Shown here piece by piece: positions 1 through 8,735 of a stretch of DNA of 64,000 nt. Where the stretch lies: the NCBI RefSeq assembly GCF_900168325.1, contig NZ_FVZE01000004.1, positions 124,001 to 188,000 on the forward strand, written 5' to 3'. The position numbers and the translations under genes are program-made. Origin of the DNA: Novosphingobium mathurense. Its GTDB lineage: Bacteria > Pseudomonadota > Alphaproteobacteria > Sphingomonadales > Sphingomonadaceae. The notes under the pieces are model-generated. The model was not told where the DNA came from, did not search any database, and saw nothing but the letters and a program-made list of their open reading frames with translations. Numbering within the stretch: position 1 is the first letter of the stretch; each line of letters begins with the position of its first letter.

Positions 1-1
1 G

Positions 2-814
2 GACTGGGTGGACCAGATGCTGCTGGGCGGCATGCTGGAATGTTCGCAGCATGGCTATCGCCTGATCTTCGAACTGGTCGACACGCATAACGACCATGTC
101 GAGCGTGAACTGACCGCCGCGATTGCCGCATTGCAACCGGACGGTGCTGTCCTGACGCCGCCGCATTCGGAAAATCCAAAGATCCTGGCGACGCTCGACC
201 GGTTCAACATTCCCTATTCCCGCATGGGGTCGCGCGCAGGGTTCGACGAGACGGGGCATGACGGCTTCAAGATCGCCATGGATGAGGAAGGCGCCGCGCG
301 CCTCGCGACGCGTCACCTGCTTGACCTTGGACATAGTCGGATCGGGTTCATTGCGGGCCCTGCAAATTACAAACTCTCGCAGTGGCGCGTCGATGGCTGG
401 CGCGGTGAGATGGAAGCCGCCGGCAATGCCACCGAAGGGCTTCTGGCCGCAGGCGACTTTACTTTCGCTTCGGGCGAGCAGGCAGCAAGGACGCTTCTCT
501 CGCAGGACAACCGGCCGACGGCGATCATTGTCAGCAACGATCAGATGTCACTCGCCACCGTCGAAGTCGCGCATGAGCTGGAGCTGTCGATCCCGCAGGA
601 CCTTTCGCTGATCAGCTTCGACAATACCCCGCCAGTCCGGTTCACCAGGCCGCCCCTCACGGCCGTGGACCAGCCGGTAGCGGACATGACCGCCCGCGCC
701 GTACGGATGCTGATTGCGTGGCAGCGGGACAAGACGTGCGAACCTGCTGCCGAAGTCATTTCAGCCGATCTCGTCGTGCGCGGATCGACGGCTCCGCCGG
801 GGCAAAGTGGCTAG
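2..814 (+). CDS. LacI-family transcriptional regulator, N-terminus cut by window edge
   Basis: The frame is open from the first bases, so the helix-turn-helix lies outside the window and only the periplasmic-binding-protein-like effector domain is visible. The sequence shows the family pattern LDLGHSRIGFIAG, the ligand/dimer motif IIVSNDQMSLATVEVAHE and the C-terminal ISFDNTPPVRFTRPPLT stretch found in GalR/LacI repressors. It probably senses a sugar or sugar derivative. Its stop overlaps the start of the MFS transporter gene by 8 bases, so the two are likely co-transcribed and translationally coupled. From its position beside the sulfoquinovosidase operon I infer that it controls that locus, together with or in parallel to the second LacI gene at 6684-7697. 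Family is certain, ligand is not. Confidence 0.9.
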   Translation, partial: DWVDQMLLGGMLECSQHGYRLIFELVDTHNDHVERELTAAIAALQPDGAVLTPPHSENPKILATLDRFNIPYSRMGSRAGFDETGHDGFKIAMDEEGAARLATRHLLDLGHSRIGFIAGPANYKLSQWRVDGWRGEMEAAGNATEGLLAAGDFTFASGEQAARTLLSQDNRPTAIIVSNDQMSLATVEVAHELELSIPQDLSLISFDNTPPVRFTRPPLTAVDQPVADMTARAVRMLIAWQRDKTCEPAAEVISADLVVRGSTAPPGQSG

Positions 815-2027
815 GATTAACGCCGCAGAAGCGGCATCCGGTGAGAAGCGTTGCAATTCTGCCGGACGCTTCCTGGCGCTCTATGCCCTTGCATGGGCCG
901 GAGCGACGATTGCCTACACGCCGTTCCTGACGATACTCCTGCCGGTTCGTGCCGAACTGTTGGCCGGCGGACAGCAGGTGCAATGGCTGGCGGCGACGAC
1001 TTTCGCCGGAGCGATGGCCGCCAGTCTCGGCAATATCGCCTTTGGATGGTTGAGTGACCTGAGCGGACAGCGAAGGATCTGGGTGGGACTTGGCCTGGTG
1101 CTCTCCGGCGTCATCCTGCTGCTCATCCCGAGTATCGAAAGGCTGCCGGTCCTGATCGCGGCGGTGATCGGCTGGCAGCTTGCGCTGAATATGATGATGG
1201 CGCCGCTTTCGGCATGGGCTGGGGACGGGGTGCCCGACAGGCACAAGGGCATCCTTGGCGGGCTGCTTGCCTTTGCTCCGGCCCTTGGCGCGTTTTCCGG
1301 TGCCTTCGTCACGATCCCGGGCTTGGCGGAAGTGCAAATGCGCTTTGTGCTCGTGGTCATGATCACCTGTGCCTGCGTGGTGCCGCTGCTGGTCTTCGGC
1401 GGGCGAGGCGGGGCCGGCAGGCAGGAAGCCGATTTGCTGGAACGGGATGTACGGTTCGACAGCGCCCAATGGCTGCGATTGACCGTGACTCGCATGTGGT
1501 TTGCGCGTCTCCTCGTGCAGATCACCGTAGTCTCCCTGTTCGCCTATCTCTACATCTGGTTTCGCAGCATCGACCGGAGCTTTACCGATTCGTCAGTCGC
1601 CAGATTATTGTCCTTCGTCCTCCTCCTTGCCGCGCCCGTGGCCCTTTGGGCTGGACGTTGGGCCGATCTGGCCGGACGTCCGATAGCGCCCTTGCGCATA
1701 TGCGCGATCGTCAGTGGCGCAGGACTCGCGCTGATGGCACTGGCAAACGACCCGGAACTGGCGATGGGTGGCTACATCGTATTCGGCATTTCGAGTACGG
1801 TGTTCCTGTCCCTGCACAGCGCACAGACCTTGCGCATCCTGCCAAACAACGCGCGTCGTGGACGGGACCTGGGATTTTTCAACCTCACCAATACCGTGCC
1901 CTCACTTATCGTCCCCTCCCTGACTCTGGCCCTGGTGCCTGCTCTCGGATTTCCGGCGCTCTTCGCGGTCCTGACGATCTTCGCGCTGTCCGCAGCATTC
2001 CTGCTTCGTCGGCCGTCCCGGCCCTGA
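807..2027 (+). CDS. MFS transporter, probable sugar or sulfosugar permease
   Basis: About 406 residues and about 12 hydrophobic segments, with an MFS loop between segments 2 and 3 (GWLSDLSGQRR) and a large hydrophilic middle loop rich in charged residues (EADLLERDVRF). I chose the GTG at 807 as start because it overlaps the end of the preceding LacI gene, as in coupled operons, and because the longer frame upstream is not hydrophobic. It would move a small solute across the inner membrane by proton symport. Context (LacI regulators, TonB receptor, sulfoquinovosidase) suggests sulfoquinovose or its glyceryl glycoside as cargo; this is inference. Agrobacterium uses an ABC importer for that job, E. 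coli an unrelated-looking MFS/GPH carrier, so this would be an alternative solution. Confidence 0.8.
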   Translation: MARINAAEAASGEKRCNSAGRFLALYALAWAGATIAYTPFLTILLPVRAELLAGGQQVQWLAATTFAGAMAASLGNIAFGWLSDLSGQRRIWVGLGLVLSGVILLLIPSIERLPVLIAAVIGWQLALNMMMAPLSAWAGDGVPDRHKGILGGLLAFAPALGAFSGAFVTIPGLAEVQMRFVLVVMITCACVVPLLVFGGRGGAGRQEADLLERDVRFDSAQWLRLTVTRMWFARLLVQITVVSLFAYLYIWFRSIDRSFTDSSVARLLSFVLLLAAPVALWAGRWADLAGRPIAPLRICAIVSGAGLALMALANDPELAMGGYIVFGISSTVFLSLHSAQTLRILPNNARRGRDLGFFNLTNTVPSLIVPSLTLALVPALGFPALFAVLTIFALSAAFLLRRPSRP

Positions 2028-2108
2028 TCTACCGCTTCGGTGGCGTTTTGAAGCGTCGCCGTTTTGACAATACTCTTCTACGCTGACTGCAGTGAACGCC
2101 GTCACGCC

Positions 2109-2144
2109 AAAAAAAATGCCCCCTCGCCGCTGCGCGAGGGGGCA
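2109..2144 (-). terminator. Rho-independent terminator of the TonB receptor gene
   Basis: An 11-bp perfect stem (2117-2127 with 2134-2144) closes a 6-base loop. Read on the minus strand it is followed by eight T residues (complement of the A-run 2109-2116). It sits 25 bases past the stop of the minus-strand TonB-dependent receptor gene and also separates it from the convergent MFS gene. Confidence 0.9.
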
Positions 2145-2168
2145 CCGGGGGAGAACCGGCAGGTTGGG

Positions 2169-4481
2169 TTACAGGCGCGCGCGCAGGCTGGCGCCGAAGT
2201 AGCGGTCGGCATCGCGCGGGATCTGCAGGCGTTGTCCATCGGAAACGTTCAGCAGGACGTAGCTTTCATCGGTGATGTTGCGGACGTAGAACGTCAGGCG
2301 GTACTTGTCGTCGGCATCGGACAGGCCGAGCGAGGCGTTCCACTGTCCGTAGGCGTCGATCGGCCCGGATTCGCCGAGGTCCGAATACTGCTTGGAGACG
2401 TGGCGATAGTCGGTGTTGAGGTAGACGACCATGTTGCCGACGGGCCGCTCGTAGTCCGCACCCAGCGTATAGGTGAACTTCGGTGCCAGCGGCAGGCGGG
2501 TGCCGTCGCGGGCGTCCGGTGCATTGGTCAGCGGGTTCGGATTGAAACGCTTGACCTTGGCATCGGCATAGGCCGCGCTGGCGCGCAGGGTCAGGCCGGT
2601 GACCGGAACTGCCGTGAAGTCTGCCTCGAAGCCCTGGCTCTTGACCGTACCGGCATTGGTCAGGTTGGTGACCACTGCGCCATTGAGGAGCACGAAGTTG
2701 TTGGCCTGGAAACCGTCGTACTGGACCGTGAAGCCAGCAAGGTTAAGCTGGACCTTGTTGTTCAGGAACTGCGACTTGAGGCCGACCTCGAAGGCGTCGG
2801 AAGTTTCTTCGTCGATGGGCACCGCGTTGGTCGGCGCCGTGTGGTTGAAGAAGACGTTGAAGGCCGGGCCCTTGTAGCCGCGCGTATAGCTGCCGTAGAG
2901 CATGATGTCGCGGCTCGGGGTGAACTGTACGACGGCCTTGCCCGAAAGGTTGCTGTTGGAGCTCGATCCGCTCGAAACGTTGGTGCCGTTACCGCCGCCT
3001 GCAATCGTGCCGCCTGCCGGGTTGCCGGAAACGCCGGGTCCGGTTGCCGGAAGGCCGGTCGTCGCGTTCACGCCGGGCGCGCGAATATGGGTGAAGCTGA
3101 GTTCGTCCCAGGTGTAGCGCAGGCCGCCGGTAATCGCGAACATGTCGCTCAGGCGATAGGTCGCCTGGCCGAATACGGCATAGTTAGACGAGTTGACGTC
3201 GCTTGCCGAGCTGGCGGTCGGGAAGAGCGTATTGACCGTGTCATCCAGGTTGCAGGGCTGTCCGCCGGTGATGGGGTCGACCGGCAGGGTCGAGCTGGCG
3301 CAGGTGATGTCGCGGCGCGTGAAGTCCTGCTTGTTGTCCGAATGCCAGAGGAAGCCGCCGACCTGATAGTAGAACGGGCGCGACTGATCCGAGGCGATGC
3401 GGGCTTCGAAGGACATCTGCTGCGTCTTGACCACGCCGTTGTCGTGAAGCTGGGCCGTGCCGACGAGGGCGCGGGGCAGGAAGTCGCCCTCGCGGATTTC
3501 CTCGTTCCACCAGTTGCGGTAACCGGAGACGAAGCTCAGCGTGTGCGTGTCGGACAGGTCGATGTCGCCCGATGCGGTGAAGCTGTACTGCTTGTCACGC
3601 GTGCGGGTGACAAGGTTGTGGTTCACGTAGCGCTGGTCCTCGCCCAGCGCGACGCCACCGGGAAGGCCGAGTTCGGCATCGAGCACGGTGCCGCGGCTTG
3701 CGCCGGTGACATCGGCGCAGCAATCATCGTCTGCATGGAAGTAGTCGGCGATGAAGCGCAGGCGGGCGATTGAACCGGAATAGTCGACGATGCCGCGAGC
3801 ACCCCAGTGCTCGTAACCGTTCACCTTCTTGTTCTTGCCGCCGTAGATATTGGTGATGTTACCGTCATAGGTGCCGTAGAAGCCTGTGACACGGGCGCTC
3901 CAATCGCGCCCGAGCGGGCCGGATATGGACGAGCGCAGGCGGTATTCGTCGCCTTCGTACCACTCCGCCTTGGCTTCGGCCTTCAGTGTGTCGGTACCGC
4001 CCTTGGAGACGATGTTGACGAGACCGGCCGATGCGTTCTTGCCGAATAGCGTGCCCTGCGGGCCGCGCAGGACCTCGAGGCGGTCGGCATCGACGAGATC
4101 CATGAAGGCCTGGCCCGAACGGCTGAGGACAACGCCGTCGACGACAGTCGAGACGCTGGGCTCGGCGGCGATCGAGAAGGTAATGGTGCCCACACCGCGC
4201 ATGACGATTGCGCTGTTGGCGCTTGTCGTGCCCTTGCGGAAGGTGACCGAGGGAACGATCCGCGTGATGTTCTCGAGGCTGGTCGCGCCGGTCTGTTCGA
4301 GCCGGTCGCCCGAGACAGCGGAAATGGCGATCGGAACGCTCTGCGCGTTTTCCTTCACCTTCTGCGCCGTGACGATGATTTCCTCGACTTCCTGCGCAGA
4401 GGCAAGGCTGGGGCAAAGCATCGCCATCGCACTTGTGGAAGCGGCGAGCGCCCACACGAACTTATGCCTGGAAACGTACAT
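2169..4481 (-). CDS. TonB-dependent outer-membrane receptor
   Basis: A 770-residue protein with a signal peptide of about 29 residues ending in SLASAQ, a TonB-box-like EEIIVTAQK directly after it, a plug domain (ITRIVPSVTFRKG, LRGPQGTLFGKNASAG, IVSKGG) and a 22-strand-type barrel ending in YFGASLRARL. It imports a scarce or large solute across the outer membrane using TonB energy. A strong GGGAGGGGAG ribosome site precedes the ATG. The gene is divergent from the sulfoquinovosidase operon and has its own terminator, so both are likely controlled from the 4482-4677 interval. No FecA-like signalling extension is present. Substrate is inferred from context to be sulfoquinovosyl-glycerol or related glycosides; a generic sugar receptor remains possible. 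Confidence 0.92.
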   Translation of the reverse strand: MYVSRHKFVWALAASTSAMAMLCPSLASAQEVEEIIVTAQKVKENAQSVPIAISAVSGDRLEQTGATSLENITRIVPSVTFRKGTTSANSAIVMRGVGTITFSIAAEPSVSTVVDGVVLSRSGQAFMDLVDADRLEVLRGPQGTLFGKNASAGLVNIVSKGGTDTLKAEAKAEWYEGDEYRLRSSISGPLGRDWSARVTGFYGTYDGNITNIYGGKNKKVNGYEHWGARGIVDYSGSIARLRFIADYFHADDDCCADVTGASRGTVLDAELGLPGGVALGEDQRYVNHNLVTRTRDKQYSFTASGDIDLSDTHTLSFVSGYRNWWNEEIREGDFLPRALVGTAQLHDNGVVKTQQMSFEARIASDQSRPFYYQVGGFLWHSDNKQDFTRRDITCASSTLPVDPITGGQPCNLDDTVNTLFPTASSASDVNSSNYAVFGQATYRLSDMFAITGGLRYTWDELSFTHIRAPGVNATTGLPATGPGVSGNPAGGTIAGGGNGTNVSSGSSSNSNLSGKAVVQFTPSRDIMLYGSYTRGYKGPAFNVFFNHTAPTNAVPIDEETSDAFEVGLKSQFLNNKVQLNLAGFTVQYDGFQANNFVLLNGAVVTNLTNAGTVKSQGFEADFTAVPVTGLTLRASAAYADAKVKRFNPNPLTNAPDARDGTRLPLAPKFTYTLGADYERPVGNMVVYLNTDYRHVSKQYSDLGESGPIDAYGQWNASLGLSDADDKYRLTFYVRNITDESYVLLNVSDGQRLQIPRDADRYFGASLRARL

Positions 4482-4598
4482 AGTTACTCCCCTCCCAATA
4501 CGGGCTCGACTTGGTTTTCATTCGCTTCCATGCCGCCGTTGCGGAGCCTTTCGGAAGCGGGCCTTCATTGGCCCTTGCATTGCCAGTGTGTCCCCGGT

Positions 4599-4615
4599 AT
4601 GTCAAGCGGTGTCAT
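4599..4615. promoter_or_regulatory. Candidate LacI-type operator in the divergent intergenic region
   Basis: An imperfect dyad ATGTCA-AGCGG-TGTCAT lies between the divergent TonB receptor and sulfoquinovosidase genes. The half-sites match as ATGnCA/TGnCAT, and the reverse strand contains a TTGACA box (4600-4605) that could be a -35 element for the receptor. I could not find a convincing -10 element. LacI-family sites are usually 14-20 bp dyads placed like this, so the call rests on position plus symmetry only. Confidence 0.35.
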
Positions 4616-4677
4616 ACGCAAACGCAGAAGCACAGGAAGTGCCGCGTCGGGCAGGGCGCAATTAGAGAGGAAATGCA

Positions 4678-6687
4678 TTGGAAGTGCGTGTTCTGAACGC
4701 TGAAGGCGGTTTCGACCTCGAGTATCGGGGGCGGGTGGTTCTGCGTCATAGACTCGCATGTCCAGCGCTGGACATTTCGCGCGGGAAGCCCAGTGTCGAA
4801 ATGTACCGAGGCAATTTCTCGATTTCGGACGAGCCATCGGGTCGTGTAACTCCTGCACAATGGCGCAGGGTCGATGGGGGCGTTGAATTCCTTGAGGATG
4901 GCGTGCCTTGCGCATCTCTGCGCATCGACGGCGCGGCCTTGCAGGCCGAGGCGCTCGTGCCGGGTTACGACCGCATGACCATCAGGTTCCATGCGCAGCC
5001 CGGGGAGACGGTCTGGGGCGGCGGCGAGCAGATGAGCTATCTCGCGCTCAACGGTCGCAGCTTCCCGATGTGGACCAGCGAACCGGGCGTGGGACGAGAC
5101 AAGTCCACAGAACTGACCCGCATCATGGACGAGCAGGGCATGGCTGGCGGGGACTACTGGAATACCAATTATCCCCAGCCGACGTTCCTGACTTCGCGCT
5201 GGCTGGCCGTTCATCTCGATGCCGCCTGCTACAATGTCCTCGATTTCCGCGATCCCACCGCGCACTGCGTGGAGGTGTGGAGCGGAAGCGCGCGCTTCGA
5301 ACTGTTCGGCGCCAGCGGGCCGCTGGAACTGGTCTCGATGCTTTCGGAAAGGTTCGGTCGTCAGCCGCCCTTGCCCGACTGGGCGATTGGCGGGGCCATC
5401 GTGGGGCTCAAGTCCGGGGCAAGCAGCTTCGACCGTCTGGAGCGGTTTGTCGAGGCGGGTGCGGCTGTCTCCGGGCTGTGGTGCGAGGACTGGGCCGGGA
5501 TCCGCGAGACGAGCTTTGGCCGTCGCCTGTTCTGGGACTGGGTCGGGTCGGAGCGCAGCGAGGCGCGATATCCCGATCTCAGGGCATCGATCGCGGGGCT
5601 TGCCGAGCGCGGCATTCGCTTCCTTGCTTATGCCAACCCCTATCTCGCCGTCGACGGTACTCTTTACGAAGAGGCCCGGCAGGGCGGGCACTTCTGTCTG
5701 CGGCAGGACAGCGACGAGGTCTACCTGGTCGACTTTGGCGAGTTCGACTGCGGCGTGCTGGATTTCACCCGTGAATCGACGCGCGACTGGTTCGCCGAAC
5801 GCATTCTGGGACGCGAGATGCTGGATATCGGTATTTCCGGCTGGATGGCGGACTTCGGTGAATACCTGCCGACCGATGTGCGGCTCGCCGACGGATCCGA
5901 TGCCATGGAAGCCCATAACCGCTGGCCGGTCCTGTGGGCTCAGGTGAATGCCCAGGCTCTGGCTTCGCGTGGCAAGACAGGCGATGCACTGTTCTTCATG
6001 CGGGCCGGCTATTCCGGCGTGCAGGCCTATTGCCCCCTGTTGTGGGCCGGCGACCAGTGCGTCGATTTCACGCGGCATGACGGCATCGGGACGGTTGTGA
6101 CCGCCGCGCTTTCATCGGGGCTGGTCGGCAATGCCTACAGCCATTCCGACTGCGGGGGCTACACATCGCTCCACGGCAATGTCCGCAGCGTCGAACTGAT
6201 GCAGCGCTGGTGCGAGCTTTCGGCCTTCGCGCCGGTCATGCGCAGCCACGAGGGAAACCGTCCGGACGACAACCTCCAGTTCGATTCCACGCCCGAATTG
6301 CTGAACTGCTTCGCGCGCTGGAGCAGGGTGCATGCGCACCTTGCTCCCTATGTCCGCCATTTGTGTCACGAGGCGCAAGGGGTCGGCTTGCCCGCACAGC
6401 GGCCCCTGTTCCTTCATTATCCCGATGATCCTGAATTGTTTACGGTGCAGGATCAGTTCCTCTACGGTGCCGACATGGTCGTGGCTCCCGTGATCGAGGA
6501 AGGGGCCGAGGCGCGCCGGGTGATCCTGCCGGGAAGCGGTGTCTGGAGACATTGCTGGACGGGTGAGGATTTCGCGCCGGGTGTTGTCGAGGTTTCCGCT
6601 CCCGTCGGGCAGCCGCCTGTGTTCTATCGGCCGGACAGTGCCTTCGCGCAGCTGTTCGCCGGATTGAAAGAGGTGTTGAGGGGATGA
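4678..6687 (+). CDS. smoI: Sulfoquinovosidase, GH31 family
   Basis: A 669-residue GH31 glycosidase that should release sulfoquinovose from sulfoquinovosyl-glycerol. The nucleophile motif WMADFGEYLPTD gives Asp392 and WAGDQ gives the acid/base Asp459; their spacing and that to Tyr495 (GGY) equal those I recall for E. coli YihQ (405/472/508). The sulfonate pocket residues are visible: Lys245 (VGLKSG), Glu270 (WCEDW), Arg283 and Trp286 (GRRLFWDW) and Tyr495, i.e. the KERWY set of Agrobacterium-type enzymes rather than the QQRWY set of E. coli. Ordinary alpha-glucosidases lack this pocket. No signal peptide is seen, so hydrolysis is cytoplasmic. The best start is a TTG at 4678, seven bases after AGAGAGG; a GTG follows at 4684. 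Its stop overlaps the next ATG by four bases. Confidence 0.93.
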   Translation: MEVRVLNAEGGFDLEYRGRVVLRHRLACPALDISRGKPSVEMYRGNFSISDEPSGRVTPAQWRRVDGGVEFLEDGVPCASLRIDGAALQAEALVPGYDRMTIRFHAQPGETVWGGGEQMSYLALNGRSFPMWTSEPGVGRDKSTELTRIMDEQGMAGGDYWNTNYPQPTFLTSRWLAVHLDAACYNVLDFRDPTAHCVEVWSGSARFELFGASGPLELVSMLSERFGRQPPLPDWAIGGAIVGLKSGASSFDRLERFVEAGAAVSGLWCEDWAGIRETSFGRRLFWDWVGSERSEARYPDLRASIAGLAERGIRFLAYANPYLAVDGTLYEEARQGGHFCLRQDSDEVYLVDFGEFDCGVLDFTRESTRDWFAERILGREMLDIGISGWMADFGEYLPTDVRLADGSDAMEAHNRWPVLWAQVNAQALASRGKTGDALFFMRAGYSGVQAYCPLLWAGDQCVDFTRHDGIGTVVTAALSSGLVGNAYSHSDCGGYTSLHGNVRSVELMQRWCELSAFAPVMRSHEGNRPDDNLQFDSTPELLNCFARWSRVHAHLAPYVRHLCHEAQGVGLPAQRPLFLHYPDDPELFTVQDQFLYGADMVVAPVIEEGAEARRVILPGSGVWRHCWTGEDFAPGVVEVSAPVGQPPVFYRPDSAFAQLFAGLKEVLRG

Positions 6688-7697
6688 GTGAGCGGGCGAA
6701 TATCAGGGACGTTGCCGCGATGGCCGGGGTCGCCGTCAAGACGGTCAGCCGCGTCCTGAACGGGCATCCTTATGTGAGCGCGGATACGCGTGCGCGGGTC
6801 GAGGAAGCCATGCAGAAGCTCGACTTCCGCCCGAGCGTCGCCGCCCGCATCCTGTCCGGCTCGAAGTCCAACCAGATCGCCCTGATCTACGACAATCACA
6901 GCCCTTTCTACATGTTCCAGATTCAGACCGGATGCTGGGAACAGTGCAAGCAGCACAACATCCGACTGCTTGCCCAGCCGGTCGACGTGACCGATCCGAC
7001 CGTCGGCGAGCAGGTGCGCGGTCTTGTGACCGAAACGCATGTCGACGGGATTATCCTGTCCTCGCCGGTGACCGACTGCGAGCCTGTCCTGCGCGCGCTC
7101 GAGGCGCTTGACCTGCCTTTCGTGCGGATCTCTCCGGGCACTAACCACGCGCTCACCAGCTCGGTGTTCATGGATGACACGCAGGCTGCCGACGACATGA
7201 CGACCTACCTGATCAATCAGGGCCATCGTCGCATCGGCTTCATCAAGGGGCACCAGAGCCACATGGCCTCCGAAGACCGCCTCTTCGGATATCGCCGGGC
7301 ACTGGACCGTGTCGGTATCCAGTTTGAACCCTCGCTCGTCTTCGAAGGCGAGTTCGATTTCGAGAGCGGCGTGCGGGCAGCGCAGTATCTGCTCGACCTG
7401 CCCGAAGTGCCGACGGCCATCTTCGCATCGAACGACGACATGGCCGCCGGCGTCCTTGCCGAAGCGCACAGCCGCGGGATCGAGATTCCGACTGAGCTGT
7501 CGGTCACCGGGTTCGACGATACGACCCTGGCGCGAACGGTATGGCCACCGCTCACCACCATTCACCAGCCCATGGCGGAGCTGGCCCAGACCGCGACCGA
7601 GATTCTCATCGCCGGTAACGAGATTACCCATCGCCGCTTGCCCCATTCCCTTATCGAGCGCGCATCCGTCGCGCCGCCTCTCAGGAAGACCATATGA
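6684..7697 (+). CDS. LacI-family transcriptional regulator inside the sulfoquinovose operon
   Basis: A full-length 337-residue LacI/GalR regulator. The N-terminal helix-turn-helix is at residues 5-26 (NIRDVAAMAGVAVKTVSRVL), followed by the hinge (VAARILSGSKSNQIAL) and the effector domain with FASNDDMAAGVLAEAHSRG and VTGFDDTTLARTVWPPLTT. It overlaps the sulfoquinovosidase stop and the aldo-keto reductase start by four bases each (ATGA), so it is translated from the same message as the enzymes. The likely role is autoregulated repression of the locus with sulfoquinovose, its glyceryl glycoside or 6-oxo-glucose as inducer; this is inferred from location. The candidate operator at 4599-4615 could be its site. 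Confidence 0.92.
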   Translation: MSERANIRDVAAMAGVAVKTVSRVLNGHPYVSADTRARVEEAMQKLDFRPSVAARILSGSKSNQIALIYDNHSPFYMFQIQTGCWEQCKQHNIRLLAQPVDVTDPTVGEQVRGLVTETHVDGIILSSPVTDCEPVLRALEALDLPFVRISPGTNHALTSSVFMDDTQAADDMTTYLINQGHRRIGFIKGHQSHMASEDRLFGYRRALDRVGIQFEPSLVFEGEFDFESGVRAAQYLLDLPEVPTAIFASNDDMAAGVLAEAHSRGIEIPTELSVTGFDDTTLARTVWPPLTTIHQPMAELAQTATEILIAGNEITHRRLPHSLIERASVAPPLRKTI

Positions 7698-8608
7698 GCC
7701 AATTGCCTGCCGTCCCTGCTGTCCGTCCTCTCGGCGCCAGCGGCATCGAAGTGTCCTCGATCGCCTGGGGCATGTGGCGCCTTGCCGAGGGCGGGCGCTC
7801 CGTCGCGGAAGCGGCCCGCCTCGTGAACGCGGCTCTCGATGCGGGGATAACCCTGCTTGATACGGCCGACATCTACGGCTTCGACGGCGCGGCCGGTTTC
7901 GGTGATGCCGAGGCGCTACTGGGCGAAGTGCTGGCCCAGGACCCGTCGCTGCGCTCGCGCATGGTGTTGGCGACCAAGGGCGGCATCTTCCCGCCGCTGC
8001 CTTACGATCAGAGCACTGCCTATCTCAACGATGCCATCGATGCATCGCTGCGCCGCCTGAAGGTCGAACAGGTCGACCTCTGGCAGGTCCATCGTCCCGA
8101 CATCCTGACCCATCCGCAGGAAGTGGCACGGGCGCTTGAGGATGCCGTTGCGGCAGGCAAGATCCGCACGCTGGGCGTTTCGAATTTCACGATCCACCAG
8201 ATTGCCGCGCTGGATTCGTTTCTTGGCACCAAGCTGGTTTCGACCCAGCCGGAGATCAGCCCTCTGCGCATCGACTGTTTCGAGAACGGTGAACTCGATC
8301 AGGCGATGATGATGGGCCTGCTGCCGCTGGCCTGGTCGCCGCTGGGCGGCGGGCGCCTCGCCAATCCGCAGAGCGAGCGTGACAAGGCAGTCGTCGCAGC
8401 GCTTCGCACGGTGGCCGATGCCCACGGCGTGTCAACGACGGTGGCGGCCTACAGCTGGCTCATGGCGCACCCGGCAGGCATCGTGCCGATCATAGGATCG
8501 CAGCAGGTTGAGCGGATTGTCGAAGGAACGGCGGCCCTGAAGGTCCGCTGGACCAGACAGGAGTGGTACGGCGTTTTGGTTGCGGCCCGGGGCGTGCCTT
8601 TGCCCTGA
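7694..8608 (+). CDS. smoB: Aldo-keto reductase, probable 6-oxo-glucose reductase (SmoB-like)
   Basis: A 304-residue (beta/alpha)8 aldo-keto reductase with the full catalytic tetrad: Asp56 and Tyr61 (LLDTADIYG), Lys95 (VLATKGG) and His133 (LWQVHRPD). The later GKIRTLGVSNF and IVPIIGSQQVERI blocks fit cofactor binding in the YdhF-like AKR branch. In the sulfo-SMO pathway SmoB reduces 6-dehydro-D-glucose, the product of SQ monooxygenase, to glucose using NAD(P)H. The sequence itself shows only the AKR family; the specific reaction is inferred from its four-base overlap with the regulator, the sulfoquinovosidase two genes upstream and the monooxygenase just downstream. Confidence 0.8.
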   Translation: MSQLPAVPAVRPLGASGIEVSSIAWGMWRLAEGGRSVAEAARLVNAALDAGITLLDTADIYGFDGAAGFGDAEALLGEVLAQDPSLRSRMVLATKGGIFPPLPYDQSTAYLNDAIDASLRRLKVEQVDLWQVHRPDILTHPQEVARALEDAVAAGKIRTLGVSNFTIHQIAALDSFLGTKLVSTQPEISPLRIDCFENGELDQAMMMGLLPLAWSPLGGGRLANPQSERDKAVVAALRTVADAHGVSTTVAAYSWLMAHPAGIVPIIGSQQVERIVEGTAALKVRWTRQEWYGVLVAARGVPLP

Positions 8609-8735
8609 GCCGAAGGATCCCGCTGCCGCGGGTCTGAACGAGTGTAACGGCAAGTAGTGCTGAACAGGAAAACGTGCGCCCTGCCCGGGTGTCCCGGTGA
8701 ACGCGCGCGTCCGATAGAAGTGAGAGGAGATCGAA

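Noticed and set aside
2064..3773. Long open frame of about 569 codons antisense to the first TonB receptor
   Set aside because: The receptor has a signal peptide, plug and barrel motifs, ribosome site and terminator. The antisense frame has none and results from GC-rich codon bias.
4678..6687. Annotation as a plain alpha-glucosidase or alpha-xylosidase
   Set aside because: The pocket residues Lys/Glu/Arg/Trp/Tyr and the match to the YihQ pattern around both catalytic Asp residues point to sulfoquinovosidase.
8609..8735. Possible terminator (CCCGC-TGCC-GCGGG) between the reductase and monooxygenase genes
   Set aside because: Only a 5-bp stem and no T-run; more likely an intra-operon spacer, though it leaves open a second promoter.
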